Shown here piece by piece: positions 11,136 through 22,556 of a stretch of DNA of 64,000 bases (its first letter is position 1; the number at the start of each line of letters is the position of its first letter). The notes beneath the pieces were generated by a model, which was not told the DNA's origin, searched no databases, and saw only the letters and a list, made by a program, of their open reading frames with translations. The position numbers and the translations under genes are program-made. Source of the DNA: Trachythela sp. YZ-2020 (taxonomy: Eukaryota; Cnidaria; Anthozoa; Malacalcyonacea; Clavulariidae); NCBI GenBank assembly GCA_016169945.1, contig JADLSH010000251.1, positions 1-64,000 of the forward strand, read 5' to 3'.

Positions 11136-11304
11136 CTGACTATATGGCTATATTATGTGTATGCTACTGAAGCAAGGGAGGCGACAGCGGGGGGGGGGGA
11201 CGATGGCCAACATTTTGAGATCTGTCGGGGAAATGTATAATAATACAGTGTTATATAGTAAAAATATGTGTTTTTGTTCTCTTGTCGGTGAAGCCCCCCC
11301 CCCC

Positions 11305-12200
11305 ATTCGGGGAGTGAAAAACGTATTAAAATAAGTGTCTACATTATGGAGGCCAGTTATGTCTTCATTGTTTACTATTAACTGGTTAGGATCCGTTATT
11401 ATTTTTCTCGCATTATCATTATTTTGTTTGCACGTTTCGTAAAATTTCCCATATTTCATTTGTGTTACTTTTCTTTTTAATTAACTATGTGTTATAACGT
11501 ATAGTAGGTTTTTCTCAGCCGATCGAATGAGTGAAACCACTTTATTGTGCCAATATCGATAGTATGATGGTGTACCACTCTTTCGGCACTTATCTCTAAT
11601 TGTAGTAGGCTGTTTAATATCATCATTCAACCATTTAAGCTGGTATTTGGTTTTTAGATTTTACCCGTTTTTTTGTAGGCGCATATTTTCTGAGAATTTG
11701 GTTGAAATTATTTTCCCAAATATCCTAAAGCTTTGTCGGTATTTGTTTCATTAAATATTTTATTCGAGTTGCAATTTTCTTAATCTCGTCGAAATGTTTT
11801 AACGTCAATATGTTTGACTGGCCTATGTTTTCTTCTTATTCTTTTTAATTATCGTTACCTCCATTTGCCATTTAAAATATATTGGGTAATACTCACTTAT
11901 AGTGATATCGGGTACAAACAACCCTATAGTGAACTCGGCTTTCATTGGTGGTAGGCTTATATAATGATCAATTAACGTGATTGTACTTCCAGTTACTCTA
12001 GTTGGCTTAGTAACCATTTACTTCAACCCTACTGTTTCTACTTAGTTGATCCACTTTATATTGTTGCCGCGTGCAATACATTAATATTGAAATCACCAAT
12101 AATGAGAATGTCTCTACAAGTCCTAGTCGGCTCAACGCACATTTCAGAAAAGGTACTGTTCGATTCGATCTTGGAATCGGTAGGCCTATATAAACATTAT
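11305..12200 (-). pseudogene. LINE-A endonuclease and linker, copy R1
   Basis: From right to left on the minus strand: EMCVEPTRTC-DILIIGDFNINV (AP-endonuclease GDFN motif, near 12075-12145), then TRVTGSTITLIDHYISL and the FVPDITISEYYPIYF-like end of the nuclease domain (11850-12015). Next comes a linker with WENNFNQILRKYAPTKKRVK, WLNDDIKQPTTIRDKC and KVVSLIRSAEKNLLY, then MKYGKFYETCKQ...NTFFTP (11305-11459). The order fits ORF2 of CR1/jockey-type LINEs. Several frameshifts make it non-functional. Confidence 0.85.
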
Positions 12201-12560
12201 TAAAAAAATAATGTAAGAAAACCTAACCTCAAACAACCATACATTTTATTTCAACTGCTTCACTTTATCCATGTAAAATTGACAATCTGTACCTTCCTAC
12301 CATTGCCACTTTTATACATTATACTTATTTCCATTGCTGAATGCATCAACACCTACTAATTATACACCACTCCGACCAATGCCAAATAATATTAAGTTCC
12401 AGCTGAAAACTTGCCGCACCAGACTCATATCACATTTCCCTATAAACTCTAGAATGGTCAAATTATCCCCAGACAATATACCCGGAACAATATCCCCCAG
12501 ACAATATCCCCAAACAATGTCGCTTCCGGACAGCTGAGAACAAAAAAAGAAACTGTTGAA
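12200..12560. other. Right end of block R1
   Basis: AT-rich sequence is followed by a C-rich run of CCCCAGACAATATACCCGG-type words (12460-12535), the reverse complement of the G-rich minisatellite of block S. It ends at CTGTTGAAG, where LINE-B has inserted. Uninterrupted versions run through 31345, 45535 and 62363. Confidence 0.6.
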
Positions 12561-14042
12561 GATTGACAATATTTCTGGTGAGTTGCTTAAGTTGACAACT
12601 TTTACAATTGCATCGCCTTTAACTTATATATTCAATCTATCCATTTCCAGTGGTGTTGTTCCTGGTGCTACAAAGATAGCTAGAGTCACTCCTATTTACA
12701 AAGCGGGTGATGCTTTATCAGTCTCTAACTACCGACCAATTTCCGTTTTATCGTCGCTTTCCAAAATTTTGGAAAAAATATTTATATTAGGACTATAGGT
12801 TTCATTAATAAAAACAATATTCTTAATTCATCTCAGTATGGTTTTCGTAAAGGTTTTTCTACCAATATGGCTGCTATTGATATTGTTGACTACATTACGA
12901 AGGGATTCGATAATAAGGAATATTCACTTGGGATCTTCCTTGACTTGTCAAAGGCCTTTGACACAGTAAATCATGACATACTTCTTAAAAAACTTTACAT
13001 TTATGGTATTCGTGGAATATCGTACGACTGGTTCTCTAGTTATCTTACCAATCGGAAGCAGCTTGTGTCAATTGGTGATACCTACTCCACTTTTAGAACT
13101 ATTTCATGTGGTGTACCACAGGGGTCTATCTTAGGACCTCTTCTATTTCTCATGTATATTAATGATCTCCCACGTTGCTCCAGAAAATTAAAATTTTGTC
13201 TATTTGCTGATGATACTAGTATTTTGTATAAAACTACTGATCCGATTTCTGCCATGCCTTTAATATACAATGAACTTAATATTGTATGCAACTGGTTCAA
13301 AGCGAACAGACTTTCATTGAATGTCAAAAAAACTAAGTTCATTGTTTTCCGTCCACATCAGTGTCACATGCCTATTGCTGATATCACTTTAGCTATTGAT
13401 GGAAGTCATGTTTCTCAATCTGACAGTGTGCGTTTTCTGGGTATTCAACTTGATTATAATCTTAATTGGAAATCGCATGTTGATCAAGTTTGTAGTAAAG
13501 TTTCGAAAACAATCGGTGTTCTCTATAAGATTAGGGATTTTGTTCCAAATTATATTCTTGTAAATTTGTATTATACATTGATTTATCCTCATTTAACTTA
13601 TTGTAATATAGTGTGGGGAAACACTCATCCTACTTACATCAATAAATTATTTATGCTACAGAAAAAAGCAGTTCGTATTATCACACGTTCCGACTATAGA
13701 GCACATACCAACAATCTCTTCCAAACACTAAATATCCTTACAATTTTTGATATATATAGGTATCAGTTGGGTGTTTTTATGTACAAAATCAACCACAATT
13801 GTCTACCACCAGCATTCCGTTATTTGTTCAAACAAAATAGTGATGTTCACAATCATTATACAAGAAGTTGGAACAAAATTCATGTTCCTTCGATCAACAC
13901 TGAAATTAACAGAAAATCCATTGCATATTCAGGAGTCAGGTTCTGGAACAATCTTGATGTAACGATTAAAAATGCTTTATCTCTGCATATATTTATATCT
14001 CATCTTAAACGTAACTTATTGTCCGATAACATTGTGCACTAG
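12561..14042 (+). pseudogene. LINE-B reverse transcriptase, one frameshift
   Basis: This is an RNA-dependent DNA polymerase for target-primed reverse transcription. Frame one (12561-12798) carries ARVTPIYKAGD and NYRPISVLSSLSKILEK. The frame then shifts by one near 12778, and the rest runs open to 14042 (391 residues from the first ATG at 12867). The second part has motif A FLDLSKAFD (residues 24-32), GVPQGSILGPLLF (82-94) and FADD (113-116), giving Asp26, Asp115 and Asp116 as the catalytic trio. A C-terminal AVRIITRSDYRAHTNNLF-type region follows. The endonuclease is missing through 5' truncation, so it cannot act alone. Confidence 0.9.
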
Positions 14043-14326
14043 TAACTGCAACTTATTTGTTCATACTATGATATTATATTATTCACTATAAAAGGAAGTA
14101 TTAGGAATTTAATGTTTTAATTAGGGTGGGGGTGGGGGTTATTTCTTTATCTATATATTTATATTATTCAATTTACCATTTATTTGTACAAGCTTGCTTT
14201 ATCAAGCCTCCTCCACTTTCTTGTGCATAATGTGTTATTTTATAATATATAATATTGTTAATTTGTTTGTATACATGTACACGAGAGAGGAAAATAAACT
14301 TGAACTTGAACTTGAACTTGAACTTG
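12561..14326 (+). mobile_element. LINE-B: 5'-truncated CR1/jockey-superfamily retrotransposon
   Basis: This insertion of about 1.77 kb splits block R1 from S1. It begins inside the RT (DNISGELLK) and ends in a TTGAACTTGAACTTGAAC tail, the short-repeat 3' end common in CR1-group LINEs. The empty site is the continuous 'CTGTTCAAGGAACTTGGTTAG' region seen near 31340, 45535 and 62360. Because the tail matches the target, the exact duplication is ambiguous by a few bases. The low decay of the ORF suggests a fairly recent insertion. Confidence 0.9.
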
Positions 14327-14524
14327 GTTAGTAAAATCTGAAGTATATAATGTGAGTGGTGGTATACAGCCGTAGCAAATACAAGAATGAATTAAAACAA
14401 CGAGTGTGCAGTTTTCAAATCCTTGTATTAATTGATTATTGTATTTGATATATATATTATAATAGAAAAATGGAAGCGGTCCATATGGTAAATATACTAT
14501 TATAAGTTACTATATATTATAATA

Positions 14525-14735
14525 TATATAGTAACCACTGTGTTCCAATAATAGTGGCATGGGTTCCGATCCAAAGGTTGTGAGTTCGACCCCCACCAGT
14601 TATGTATAGTCATTAACGTCAAGAAGAGCATCCGGTCATAAAATGTTACGTCGCGTTCGTAAAAGTCATGGCGCTAAGTAAGGCACCGTCTAAGCCCCGA
14701 AAGGGAAGAACACAGACGTCCAGTAGCTTTATATT
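14525..14735 (+). mobile_element. SINE-C copy in S1
   Basis: This is a tRNA-like SINE: head GGTATGGGTTCCGATCC-like with GTGAGTTCGACCCCC as B box, then AACGTCAAGAAGAGCATCCG, GTCATAAAATGTTACG and AAGGCACCGTCTAAGCCCCG. Orthologous copies occur at 31558-32085, 45755-45965 and 62578-63090. It reads into an 81-codon plus-strand frame (14668-14913). That frame owes its start to the SINE, so I do not call it a gene. Confidence 0.75.
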
Positions 14736-15370
14736 ACATAGCTTGCTTATACCATTAATTATATTAAATCAAGCTGTAGACAGTTGGGACTATGAACATA
14801 CTGTTTTCACCAGTGGATGCGCTGCCATCTTGGATCGTTCCTCATCGCAAAACTGTTCACAAACTTCAATAGGATATACCCCCTCCCATACTTATACCCT
14901 CCCCCAGTTTTAATTAAACTACATTTTTAAACATTCAAATATTCTACGATTAGTGTAGGTCAATATAGTTAAATAGATAGAATTGATAGCACCATTTGGC
15001 ATGTAAGCCCCGTTGAAACCACATTTTTGTCTACGATCCACGTAAAATAAATTGGCGCATTGCTTAATAGCCGAAGGACGTGTATACACACTTGCCACAA
15101 ATGTTGGAGTCCTGGCTACGCGCCTGATTTTAAAATAATTAAAATATTTTTTCATATTGGTTTTTAAAGCTTTAATCATCATCAAGTCCTCATCAAGTTG
15201 TATGATCTCGGTATCCTAATATATTTTTGTTTGTTATGTGGTACATGTGTTAAGATCACTCTATGGCATGTAATTAAGTAGCTTTAGTGGATTCCAATTA
15301 TTGAATTTAAAATCAGTGAATTTTATTTTAAAATCATTTGGTTTAAATCGTGATTTAAATCTGTAATTTA
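14735..15370. other. Block S1 non-coding stretch
   Basis: No gene seen. The segment 14930-15400 recurs in S3 (46140-46600) and, inverted and disrupted, in 33700-34980. Dominant words are ATTTGGCATGTAAGCCCCGT and GCGCATTGCTTAATAGCCGA. Confidence 0.55.
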
Positions 15371-15970
15371 AATTGTCCGGGGTCAATTGTCCGGGGTCAA
15401 TTATCCGGGGAAATTTTCCGGGTATAAATTGTCTTAGGGGGGGGGTCGAGGGAATTTGATCGGGGGGGATTGCCCAGGGGAAATTTTTCAGGGAATTGTC
15501 GGGCGGATTTACTTGTTAGGGGGTTATCCTGGGAATTTGCTCGGGGAAATTGTCAAGGGGAAATTGTCAGGGGACACTGCAGTTTCCGGGGGGGGGGGGG
15601 TTCCTGATACCCTAATGGACTGAATTACCTTCGGGGAGGGGGGATTTTCTTCGTGGAGGAAATCGTCCGGGGAAATTGTCCAGGGGGAGTTTTCCGGGAA
15701 GGAATTAGCATTCGGGGAGATATTATAGAGTAAAAGCGTTCGGAGGACAATTGTCTGGGGGGGGGGGGCAATGTTCCGGAGGGAATATGGGGAGAAAAAA
15801 TAATCGGGGGAAAAATCCGGTGGGTTGGTCTAGGGAATTTTCTGGGGGGAATTGGCTCGGGGGAATTGTCCGAAGGGAAATTGTCAGGGAAATGGTCCTG
15901 CGGGAAGTTGCCCGGTGGGAATTTTCCTGATACCCAAAAGGACTGAATTACCATTCGGGGAGAGCGGTTA
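15370..15970. repeat. G-rich minisatellite (AATTGTCCGGGG family), S1
   Basis: Irregular tandem units of 12-20 bases centre on GGGGAAATTGTCCGGGG, with runs of 8-13 G. The C-rich strand translates to a Pro/Phe-rich low-complexity peptide, which is a by-product. The S3 array lies at 46580-47260. Short outliers of the same unit occur near 4570, 12480, 23120, 31260, 33660, 39920, 45470 and 62290. Clustered G runs could form G-quadruplexes. Confidence 0.9.
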
Positions 15971-17243
15971 CAACTGCTGTAGTTCAAATTGAGTACAATA
16001 CATCACTCTTAATGTAAACTATCGTGGGTAACTCGAATAGAGCTGAACTTTATCGGTTATGGGTATAAGAATGATACACAATAGTGTAAGTAACTTATTA
16101 GAAGTATAAAGGTATATTATTAGTTATATTGCATTATGTTAAAGATATAATTAACTTAATTGTAAGACATAGCATTTGAGAAACTGATCATTTTTGCTGG
16201 AGGCTGGATATTTCGCAAATAAATTAATAAACCTCTTAGGTTATAAATGAGATGTAGAACATGATCAATCAATCAATTTACATTGCCGTGGTTACTAAGG
16301 AGGGTCAGGATTAACCCATGGTGAAATTATGTTCGGAACGTGAATGGTTCCAACTTCCTAGTGCTCCTTCCAATGGTATTATACACTGGTATTTCAATAC
16401 TTCTCTGAATGATTATATTATGTGGTTTCATTTATAAATGATTCCATTTATAAATGGTTCCATTTATCAATGTTTCCATTTATCAACGGTTTCATTTATA
16501 AATGGTTTGCAAATGGTTCCAGGCTTCCAGCTGCGAATGGTTTTTAAATAGTCTTGTGATTTACATTTACATGCAGAAGGTGCAAAATGCAAAGCCATTT
16601 GAAACCTGTCATCTGTTCATGGCCCATTTGATTCCGTTTAGCCAAATAAACATTGATTTTACATTCAGACCATTCAAGACCATTTAAACCTAACCTATTT
16701 TGGTGTTCACATGTCCGGGGGGGGGGGGCTACTGCGCCACCTCCCCCCCTATGCTTTCAGTCAATGTATGGCCGAATGACTTCAAAATTGGTAGGCATAT
16801 AGAAAAATATGTTCTAAACAACATAAAGTAAACAACAAATCTTAAAACATTAATTATGTTAATTATTAGCTAATTAGAAACATAATATGCAAATTTATTT
16901 TTTTAACTAAAAAACGCCAAAATTGCGTAGAATTATTTAGAATAAAAAACAAGGAAGGCAAAACCTCTATAAGGAATACATTTTCGAACTGGTATGGACG
17001 AAAAAGTGACATTAATGTGACATTTTGGTATTTTCTTATGTATTTCATTGTTTTTTCATGATTTTCTATGTAATCTATTGTTTTCTTTCTAATGTATTCC
17101 ATTGTTCTACTTTTTGTACTTTATTGTTTCAAATAAAAAAGGTTCGCATTTGACAACAAATTCAGATCTACAGATAATATTAAATGTCAATCCAGTTACA
17201 AATACATTGTTACAACACATTATTATTTGTGTTCATATGTTGT
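15970..17243. other. Block S1 AT-rich stretch
   Basis: It contains a short array at 16425-16520 of GGTTCCATTTATAAATGG-type units that are themselves inverted repeats, and a G run near 16720. It matches 47260-48595. No gene seen. Confidence 0.55.
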
Positions 17244-17445
17244 AGTAGCCGCCGTGGTCTATTGGGATTGCTCTGGATTCACGATCTTAGGGTTGAGAGT
17301 TCGAGCCCCATCAGGGCCATTGGTTGACGTCAGGAAGGGCATCCGGTCATAAATGGTTACGTCGCACTTACAAAAGTCCTTGCATTAGTAAGGCACCGTC
17401 TAAGCCCTGAAAGGGGAGAAGACAGACGTTAAACAGCTTCATGCT
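17244..17445 (+). mobile_element. Full SINE-C copy specific to S1
   Basis: The tRNA-like head has AGCCGCCGTGGTCTATTGGG and TTGAGAGTTCGAGCCCC (B box). The body follows with TTGACGTCAGGAAGGGCATC, CGGTCATAAATGGTTACG and AAGGCACCGTCTAAGCCCTG. S3 has no SINE at the matching point (about 48595), so this copy arrived after S1 and S3 separated. Confidence 0.8.
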
Positions 17446-17462
17446 TAAGTGATACAGATATA

Positions 17463-18095
17463 TGTGACCCAGCACAACAAAACCCGGAACATGTTGAAAA
17501 AGTTGAAAACGGAGCTTTATATAGCAAGTGAAAGAACTTGAACTAAGCTTTACAATGGTACTAAAATCATGTTACAGTTAGACGGGTATATAGTATACTT
17601 TGCAAAATATTCAAAATTATATATTATATGAATATTTGCTTTGAAAGAAGTATAATTGTAAGGACATCCAACTATTAGCAATTTATGCAATTTAAGCACA
17701 TTTATAATACAAAACCATTCAAAATGGCGGAAAATGGGAAAAAACTGTTAAAAACCGCCCAATTTGTTGTTATGACAATATTTTTAAGTATTCTAAATAA
17801 GTTGCCTTAAAAAAAGTTTTTTTTAACTGTTGGTTGCTATGGTAACCATATTCAGGAAATTACGTCATTTTGAGACAAAATATTCAAAAACAGTCTAAAA
17901 AGCTATTTTGGGGGCAAAAATAATCATTTCTAGAAAGTAAAATTTTCAGAATATGAAACAAAACTATATTTTGACTTAGTTTATCAAATAAAATATTTTT
18001 TTCTCATAATTTTTGTTCAGATATATTTACTTCTAAAGCTGTTTCCTTGAAATGAGATTTTGCGACATGTTCCGGGTTTTGTTGTGTTGGTAACA
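17463..18095. mobile_element. MITE-2, 633 bp, with terminal inverted repeats
   Basis: Left end TGTGACCCAGCACAACAAAA and right end (inverted) TGTTACCAACACAACAAAAC match over about 30 bases, both followed by CCCGGAACATGT. The flanks are TATA/TATA (or TA) duplications. S3 near 48600 shows the empty site, continuous ACAGACATATGCAATTG. There is no coding capacity, so it is a non-autonomous DNA transposon. A TA-type target suggests Tc1/mariner-like mobilisation, which is inference. Confidence 0.85.
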
Positions 18096-18309
18096 TATAT
18101 GCAATTGTTGAACATTTTAAAACACACCATTTTCAAATTCATGTGACACCTACATGGAATGACCGATTTGGACGGAGATGGTGTCATCGTGTGCGCAAGA
18201 CATGAGAAAAAGAAGTCAGAGAAGGAAAAAAATCATATTCCGAGCGGCTGCGATTTAGGAGTAAAAAATGTTGAGGTGGAACCATTACACCCCCCATGTA
18301 AGATAGGGT

Positions 18310-18425
18310 TAAACATATTTATGCGTAAGCATTTAGACGAGATTTAGAAGATTGCAACTGGAATAAAATATTTAATGAAACAAATACTGACAAAGCATTT
18401 TCACAAAATGTCCGCCTACAAAAGA
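18310..18425 (+). pseudogene. Plus-strand scrap of LINE-A linker, S1
   Basis: GACGAGATTTAGAAGATTGC and AATATTTAATGAAACAAATAC match, on the opposite strand, the LINE-A linker at about 11700-11800. The homologue in S3 is 48835-48950. It is a dead fragment lying in opposite orientation to LINE-A in block R. Confidence 0.65.
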
Positions 18426-18534
18426 AAATTTAATATTGCCAGCGGTTTCGAATCACGAATAAAAAGGGGGGGCATTATGGCCCCTCTCCCCCAGTTAAGT
18501 TAGGGATAACTCCAGTCAGGACCATTCGTCATTT

Positions 18535-18645
18535 CCAAATGCGCTCTCTAGCTGGTACACGACAGTCCGTAGGTGGCTATATATGACCTTGTTGTTAAAA
18601 GAGGGCCAGTAAACTTAATCAATCATTCAATCTTTCAATTACATT
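18535..18645 (+). mobile_element. SINE 3' end (CATT family)
   Basis: CTAGCTGGTACACGACAGTC, GACCTTGTTGTTAAAAGAGG and CCAGTAAACTTAATC with a CATT-type tail. Head missing. S3 counterpart at 49055-49145. Confidence 0.75.
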
Positions 18646-18649
18646 TTAC

Positions 18650-18845
18650 CCTGACTGGTTCAGCTCACAGTGGATCAGTGAATAAACTCATAATCACAAT
18701 GTTACAGCTATACTTGGGTCTGGAATGACAACATCTGAAATACAGTGCCGCTAGCTGGTACATCAAAGTGATTGGATGACTCGATATTAATGTGTTGTTA
18801 AAATAGAGACAGCAAACTTGATCATTCATTCATTCATTCATTATT
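18650..18845 (+). mobile_element. CATT-tailed SINE with decayed tRNA head
   Basis: The head GACTGGTTCAGCTCACAGTG...CTCATAATCACAATGTTACA keeps the SINE layout but has lost good A and B boxes. The body and (CATT)n tail are clear. S3 counterpart at 49155-49340. Confidence 0.75.
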
Positions 18846-19340
18846 TTGGGAATCAATCTTTGGTTTCGGTTTCGGAACTTTATTTTTCAACCAATCGGTA
18901 TATATTATAATAAGTATATTTTTTATAATAAGTATACTTTATAAACAATAAATTAATACACTTTTTTGTGAAAGTAGGTAAAATACAATGAATGTATGAA
19001 TAAACAATTCAGACTATTGGTTGAGGGGATACCACAGAAGCTAGGAATATCTTATGTGTGGTCCCCTACAATACAGCTTTGTAAACATTTCTCATATAAG
19101 CAATTTATAGAAAATAAGTTACGGGAAATATATTATATTGGTAATCTATTTCTCACTTTGTGTACTGGTTTCAAGTTAACTTGACCATCCTAGAATGCAT
19201 ATTTCAAGGAACTGGCCATGGTCTATATTTGGAAATAAACATGATAAATATTACTGGGTCTCAACTTTATTTATTCTTCTCAATGATTTATAATTATTTT
19301 GTTTGTGTAGTGGATGGATAGAGTTGTATTGTTAATTTGT
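18845..19340. other. Right end of S1, AT-rich
   Basis: AT-rich DNA with no gene. S3 shows a different, shorter version at 49340-49720. Confidence 0.45.
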
Positions 19341-19515
19341 CTGACCGATTGGCTCAGTGTATAGAGCATTGAACTCGTGATCGTAAGGTTACAGGTTCAA
19401 ATCTGGGGTAATATCATCTAAAATCCAGTGTCTCTAACTGGTACATCAACGTTCTTAGTGGCTGTATGTATGACCTTGTTATTAAATGAGGACCAGTAAA
19501 CTTGATCCTTCATTT
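19340..19515 (+). mobile_element. CATT-tailed SINE at the S/Q joint
   Basis: Head CTGACCGATTGGCTCAGTGT, anticodon-like GAACTCGTGATCG, B box GGTTACAGGTTCAAATCTGG, then the standard body and 'GATCCTTCATT' tail. The counterpart at 49720-49880 shows it was present before duplication. Confidence 0.8.
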
Positions 19516-19559
19516 TGTGGTTTCTTGTTCGACAAGAAACCTATGCGGTTACTCTGGCG

Positions 19560-20350
19560 TGTGTATGTGTATGGCGGCTGGTCGTTAAAACGATACGTCA
19601 AGAACCGTTTGCCGGAATGGGTTCATACTTGGCATAGTGGTACTCCATGGGTCAGTGAGGATGCCTATTGAAATTGGGTTCGGTCACGCGAATATTAATG
19701 AGTGGCCATGGCTTATTGCGCATTTTTAAATGGTATCGTTAGCACGCTATCTCGAAAACCGTTTGACGGATCGGGGTCATACTTGGCATATTGATGTTCC
19801 ATGGGTCAGTGAGATACCCTATTGAATTGGTGTCGGTCACCCGGAAATCAATGAATGGGCATGGCTTATTGCAAAATCTTTCAAAATTGGCATCGTTAGG
19901 AACAGTTTGACGGATTGGGTTCATACTTGGTATAGTGATGCTACATGGGTCAGTGAGAAACCCTATTGAAATTGGTGTCGGTCACACGAATATTAATGAG
20001 TGGGCATGGCCTATTGTGGAATTAATCATTAACACCCTATCTCAAGAATCGATAGACGAATGTAGTTCACATTTCGCTCGTTAATAACCCATATCAAGAA
20101 CCGTTTGACGGATTGGGTTGATACTTAGCATAGTGATGCTCCATATGTCAGTCTAAGTGAGGATACATATTAAGATATGCGTTTGTGGCATGCAAATTAA
20201 TGAGTGTGCGTAGCATATTGCGGAATTGCTCGTTAACACGATATCTGAGCAACAGATTAATTTGATACTGGTTATAATAGTGATGCTCCATGGGTAAGTG
20301 ACGAAGCCTATTAAGATTAAGACGTCGGCCGTGTGAATATTAATAAGTGG
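19560..20350. repeat. Block Q2 satellite, about 150-bp units
   Basis: Units start near 19612, 19755 and 19910, with shortened ones near 20050 and 20105. Each carries ACGGATTGGGTTCATACTTG and CCATGGGTCAGTGAG words. Unit spacing is about 145-155 bases where intact. Same family as 1-560 and 49965-50725. Confidence 0.85.
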
Positions 20351-21600
20351 GCGTGACTTATTGCACACTTTTTGAAAACAAAAATGTAATAATAAAATAA
20401 TGTTCCTTGATTTGTATAGGGCCACACAACTCTCCGCTCAAGCAATGACCACACACTGCTGGACTATTTATAAAAAATACATTAAATCTAAAATATAATG
20501 TTTTATGAATGATACTGGCCCATGCGTTGTTTATAAATCTGTCTTAGAACTTATTGCTGGAAGCCTAGCTCCAGATTGCAAAGAGAAATATAAATAACTT
20601 GATTATCAAATCACTTCGCATAACAATACATGTCTGATGTTTAAGTTAGTAAAGATTAAATTGAAAGCATACTTTTGAGTCAATCTCAATTAGTGGTGTT
20701 AATACAATATACGTTGATTCTTTGGAATGTAATGCCATGCCTTTGTATATAATCCATTGGCATTCTTTGGCGCACTGTTAATTAGCAGTCATCTCAACAA
20801 TGTCCTCGTTATCCTTTTGAAGAATCCGATTATCACCGTTTGAAGCACATGCAACGGCACTGTCAATGACAACTGTTTTGTCTGCATGTAGAGGTCTTTG
20901 ATCTTAAAGATGTTTTGTATGTGGACCCTTTGATCTCAGAGAGCGCATTGTGTATTTAGAACAAAAGAAACTTATAGGTATACTCTTGCCAATTAGCTGA
21001 ATGTCTATAAATATAACCTAAAGATAATGTATTGTATGCCCCTGTTAGAACAAAAGACAGACCAGGTATGTGAGTCATGATTACCTTGATATTAGAGAAT
21101 ACATTGTAAACAATATTGACATACTAACTAACTGTTTTATAATTACGACTCACCAAGAACAAGAAACCACAATGCATTTTGGCATTGCTCTTGTTTGCAT
21201 TGGTCTGGTTATTGCGAAGTTGTCGGTTCGAATCTTCTGACACGATGACATATACTTCTTACGTTTTCTAACAAAGTCCGTCGGTGGCTCTATGGGCATT
21301 GTATTACTACTGTGGTGTTATACCTCCTATCTATCGGGGTCAGAAGTTAGTCTGAACCCCTCCCCTTGACAAAAGTTAAAGATTTAAAGTTATAAAATAG
21401 TATCCAGCATACAACAATTCTCGAAATATTAATCTGTTTTAATATTAAAGAGGGTTGGAGTGGGATGGTGGGGTGTGGGAGAGAGGGTGGTATTATTTCC
21501 AGACCCACGGGGTTGTGTGCTGAATGTATCGGGTTGGGTGTCCAACGTTACTGTTTATATCATATACTTAATCACAGTCATTTCGTATTTTATTTCATCG
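20350..21600. other. Block Q2 AT-rich stretch with two private deletions
   Basis: It corresponds to 540-2930 of Q1 but is much shorter. Near 21135 and 21330 the sequence jumps across about 165 and 940 bases that Q1 and Q3 both retain. No gene recognised. Confidence 0.6.
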
Positions 21601-22010
21601 AGAAGTTAGTAGCTCGGTATTTGACTCATAATCACAGTTAGTAGCTCGGTGATAGAGTATTGGACTCGTAATTACAGTTAGTAGCTCGGTGGTAGAGCAT
21701 TGGACTCGTAATAACAGGGTCGCACATTGGAATCCAGGGTGTTGATATCTAACAGTGGTATAGTATTGGACTCGCAATTACAGGGTCGTTGGTTGGATTC
21801 CAATGTGTTGATATCTAACAGTGGTCGAGTATTGGACTCGAAATGACAGGGTTGCGGGATGGATTCCAAGGTGTTGATATCTAACAGTGGATAGAGTATT
21901 GGCCTTGAAATCATAGGGTCACAAGTTGGGTTCCAAGCTGTTGACATATAACACTGGATATAGTATTGGACTCGTAATCAAAGGGACGCCGGTTGGATTC
22001 CAAGGTATTG
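21600..22010 (+). repeat. 65-bp tRNA-like tandem array, Q2
   Basis: About five units of the 65-base family described at 2930-3500. TAGCTCGGTGGTAGAGCATT in the second leading unit preserves the best A box. Confidence 0.85.
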
Positions 22011-22556
22011 ATGTATAGCGCCGTGTGAGCTATAATTGGTACTCCACAGTCCATGGGTGGCTCTATAGGGCATTGTAGTTAAAATATGACCAAGTCTGAC
22101 CTGTTAGGTCAATGGATATTACAAGGTTATGGGTTTGAGTCTGGTAGATCAAGACATATAAATTCCAGTGGATCTAAGTGGTACAACCAAGTCCTTGTGT
22201 AACTCTATTATGCCGCCTTGTTGGCTTTGTTGGCCAAATTATAGCAAAATTCACAAATGAGCCTTTACAGCTTTATAAGACAAATACACCAAGGGATTGT
22301 ATTACAGGGTTACTTGAAATCATGTTAAGAATAGTTATGTGCATCACTAGGGTGTCCAAAATTGCGGCCAAAATGGCCGCCACATGTGGCCACCAAACTC
22401 ACAAATTTGTAAAGTAATTCATTAAATGAACATTTTATGATAAATAAACAATGAAGCTACACAATAGTGTTGAAAAATGTATAAAGAATATTTCTATCCC
22501 AACCACGCAAACAATCCAAGATGATGGCCAAAATAACCACCAAACTTTCTAGGATA
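22010..22556. other. Right end of block Q2
   Basis: A diverged SINE body plus AT-rich sequence. It runs without a break into P2 through TTTATACGAAA at 22557-22567, the uninterrupted Q/P joint. Confidence 0.6.

Noticed and set aside
14668..14913. 81-codon plus-strand frame conserved at 45886-46137
   Set aside because: Its start lies in SINE-C and the two blocks are recent duplicates, so conservation is expected; the C-termini differ by a frameshift and no family is recognised.
15625..15987. Proline/phenylalanine-rich minus-strand frame resembling a structural protein
   Set aside because: It is the complementary strand of the G-rich minisatellite; length and frame change in S3 because of repeat indels.
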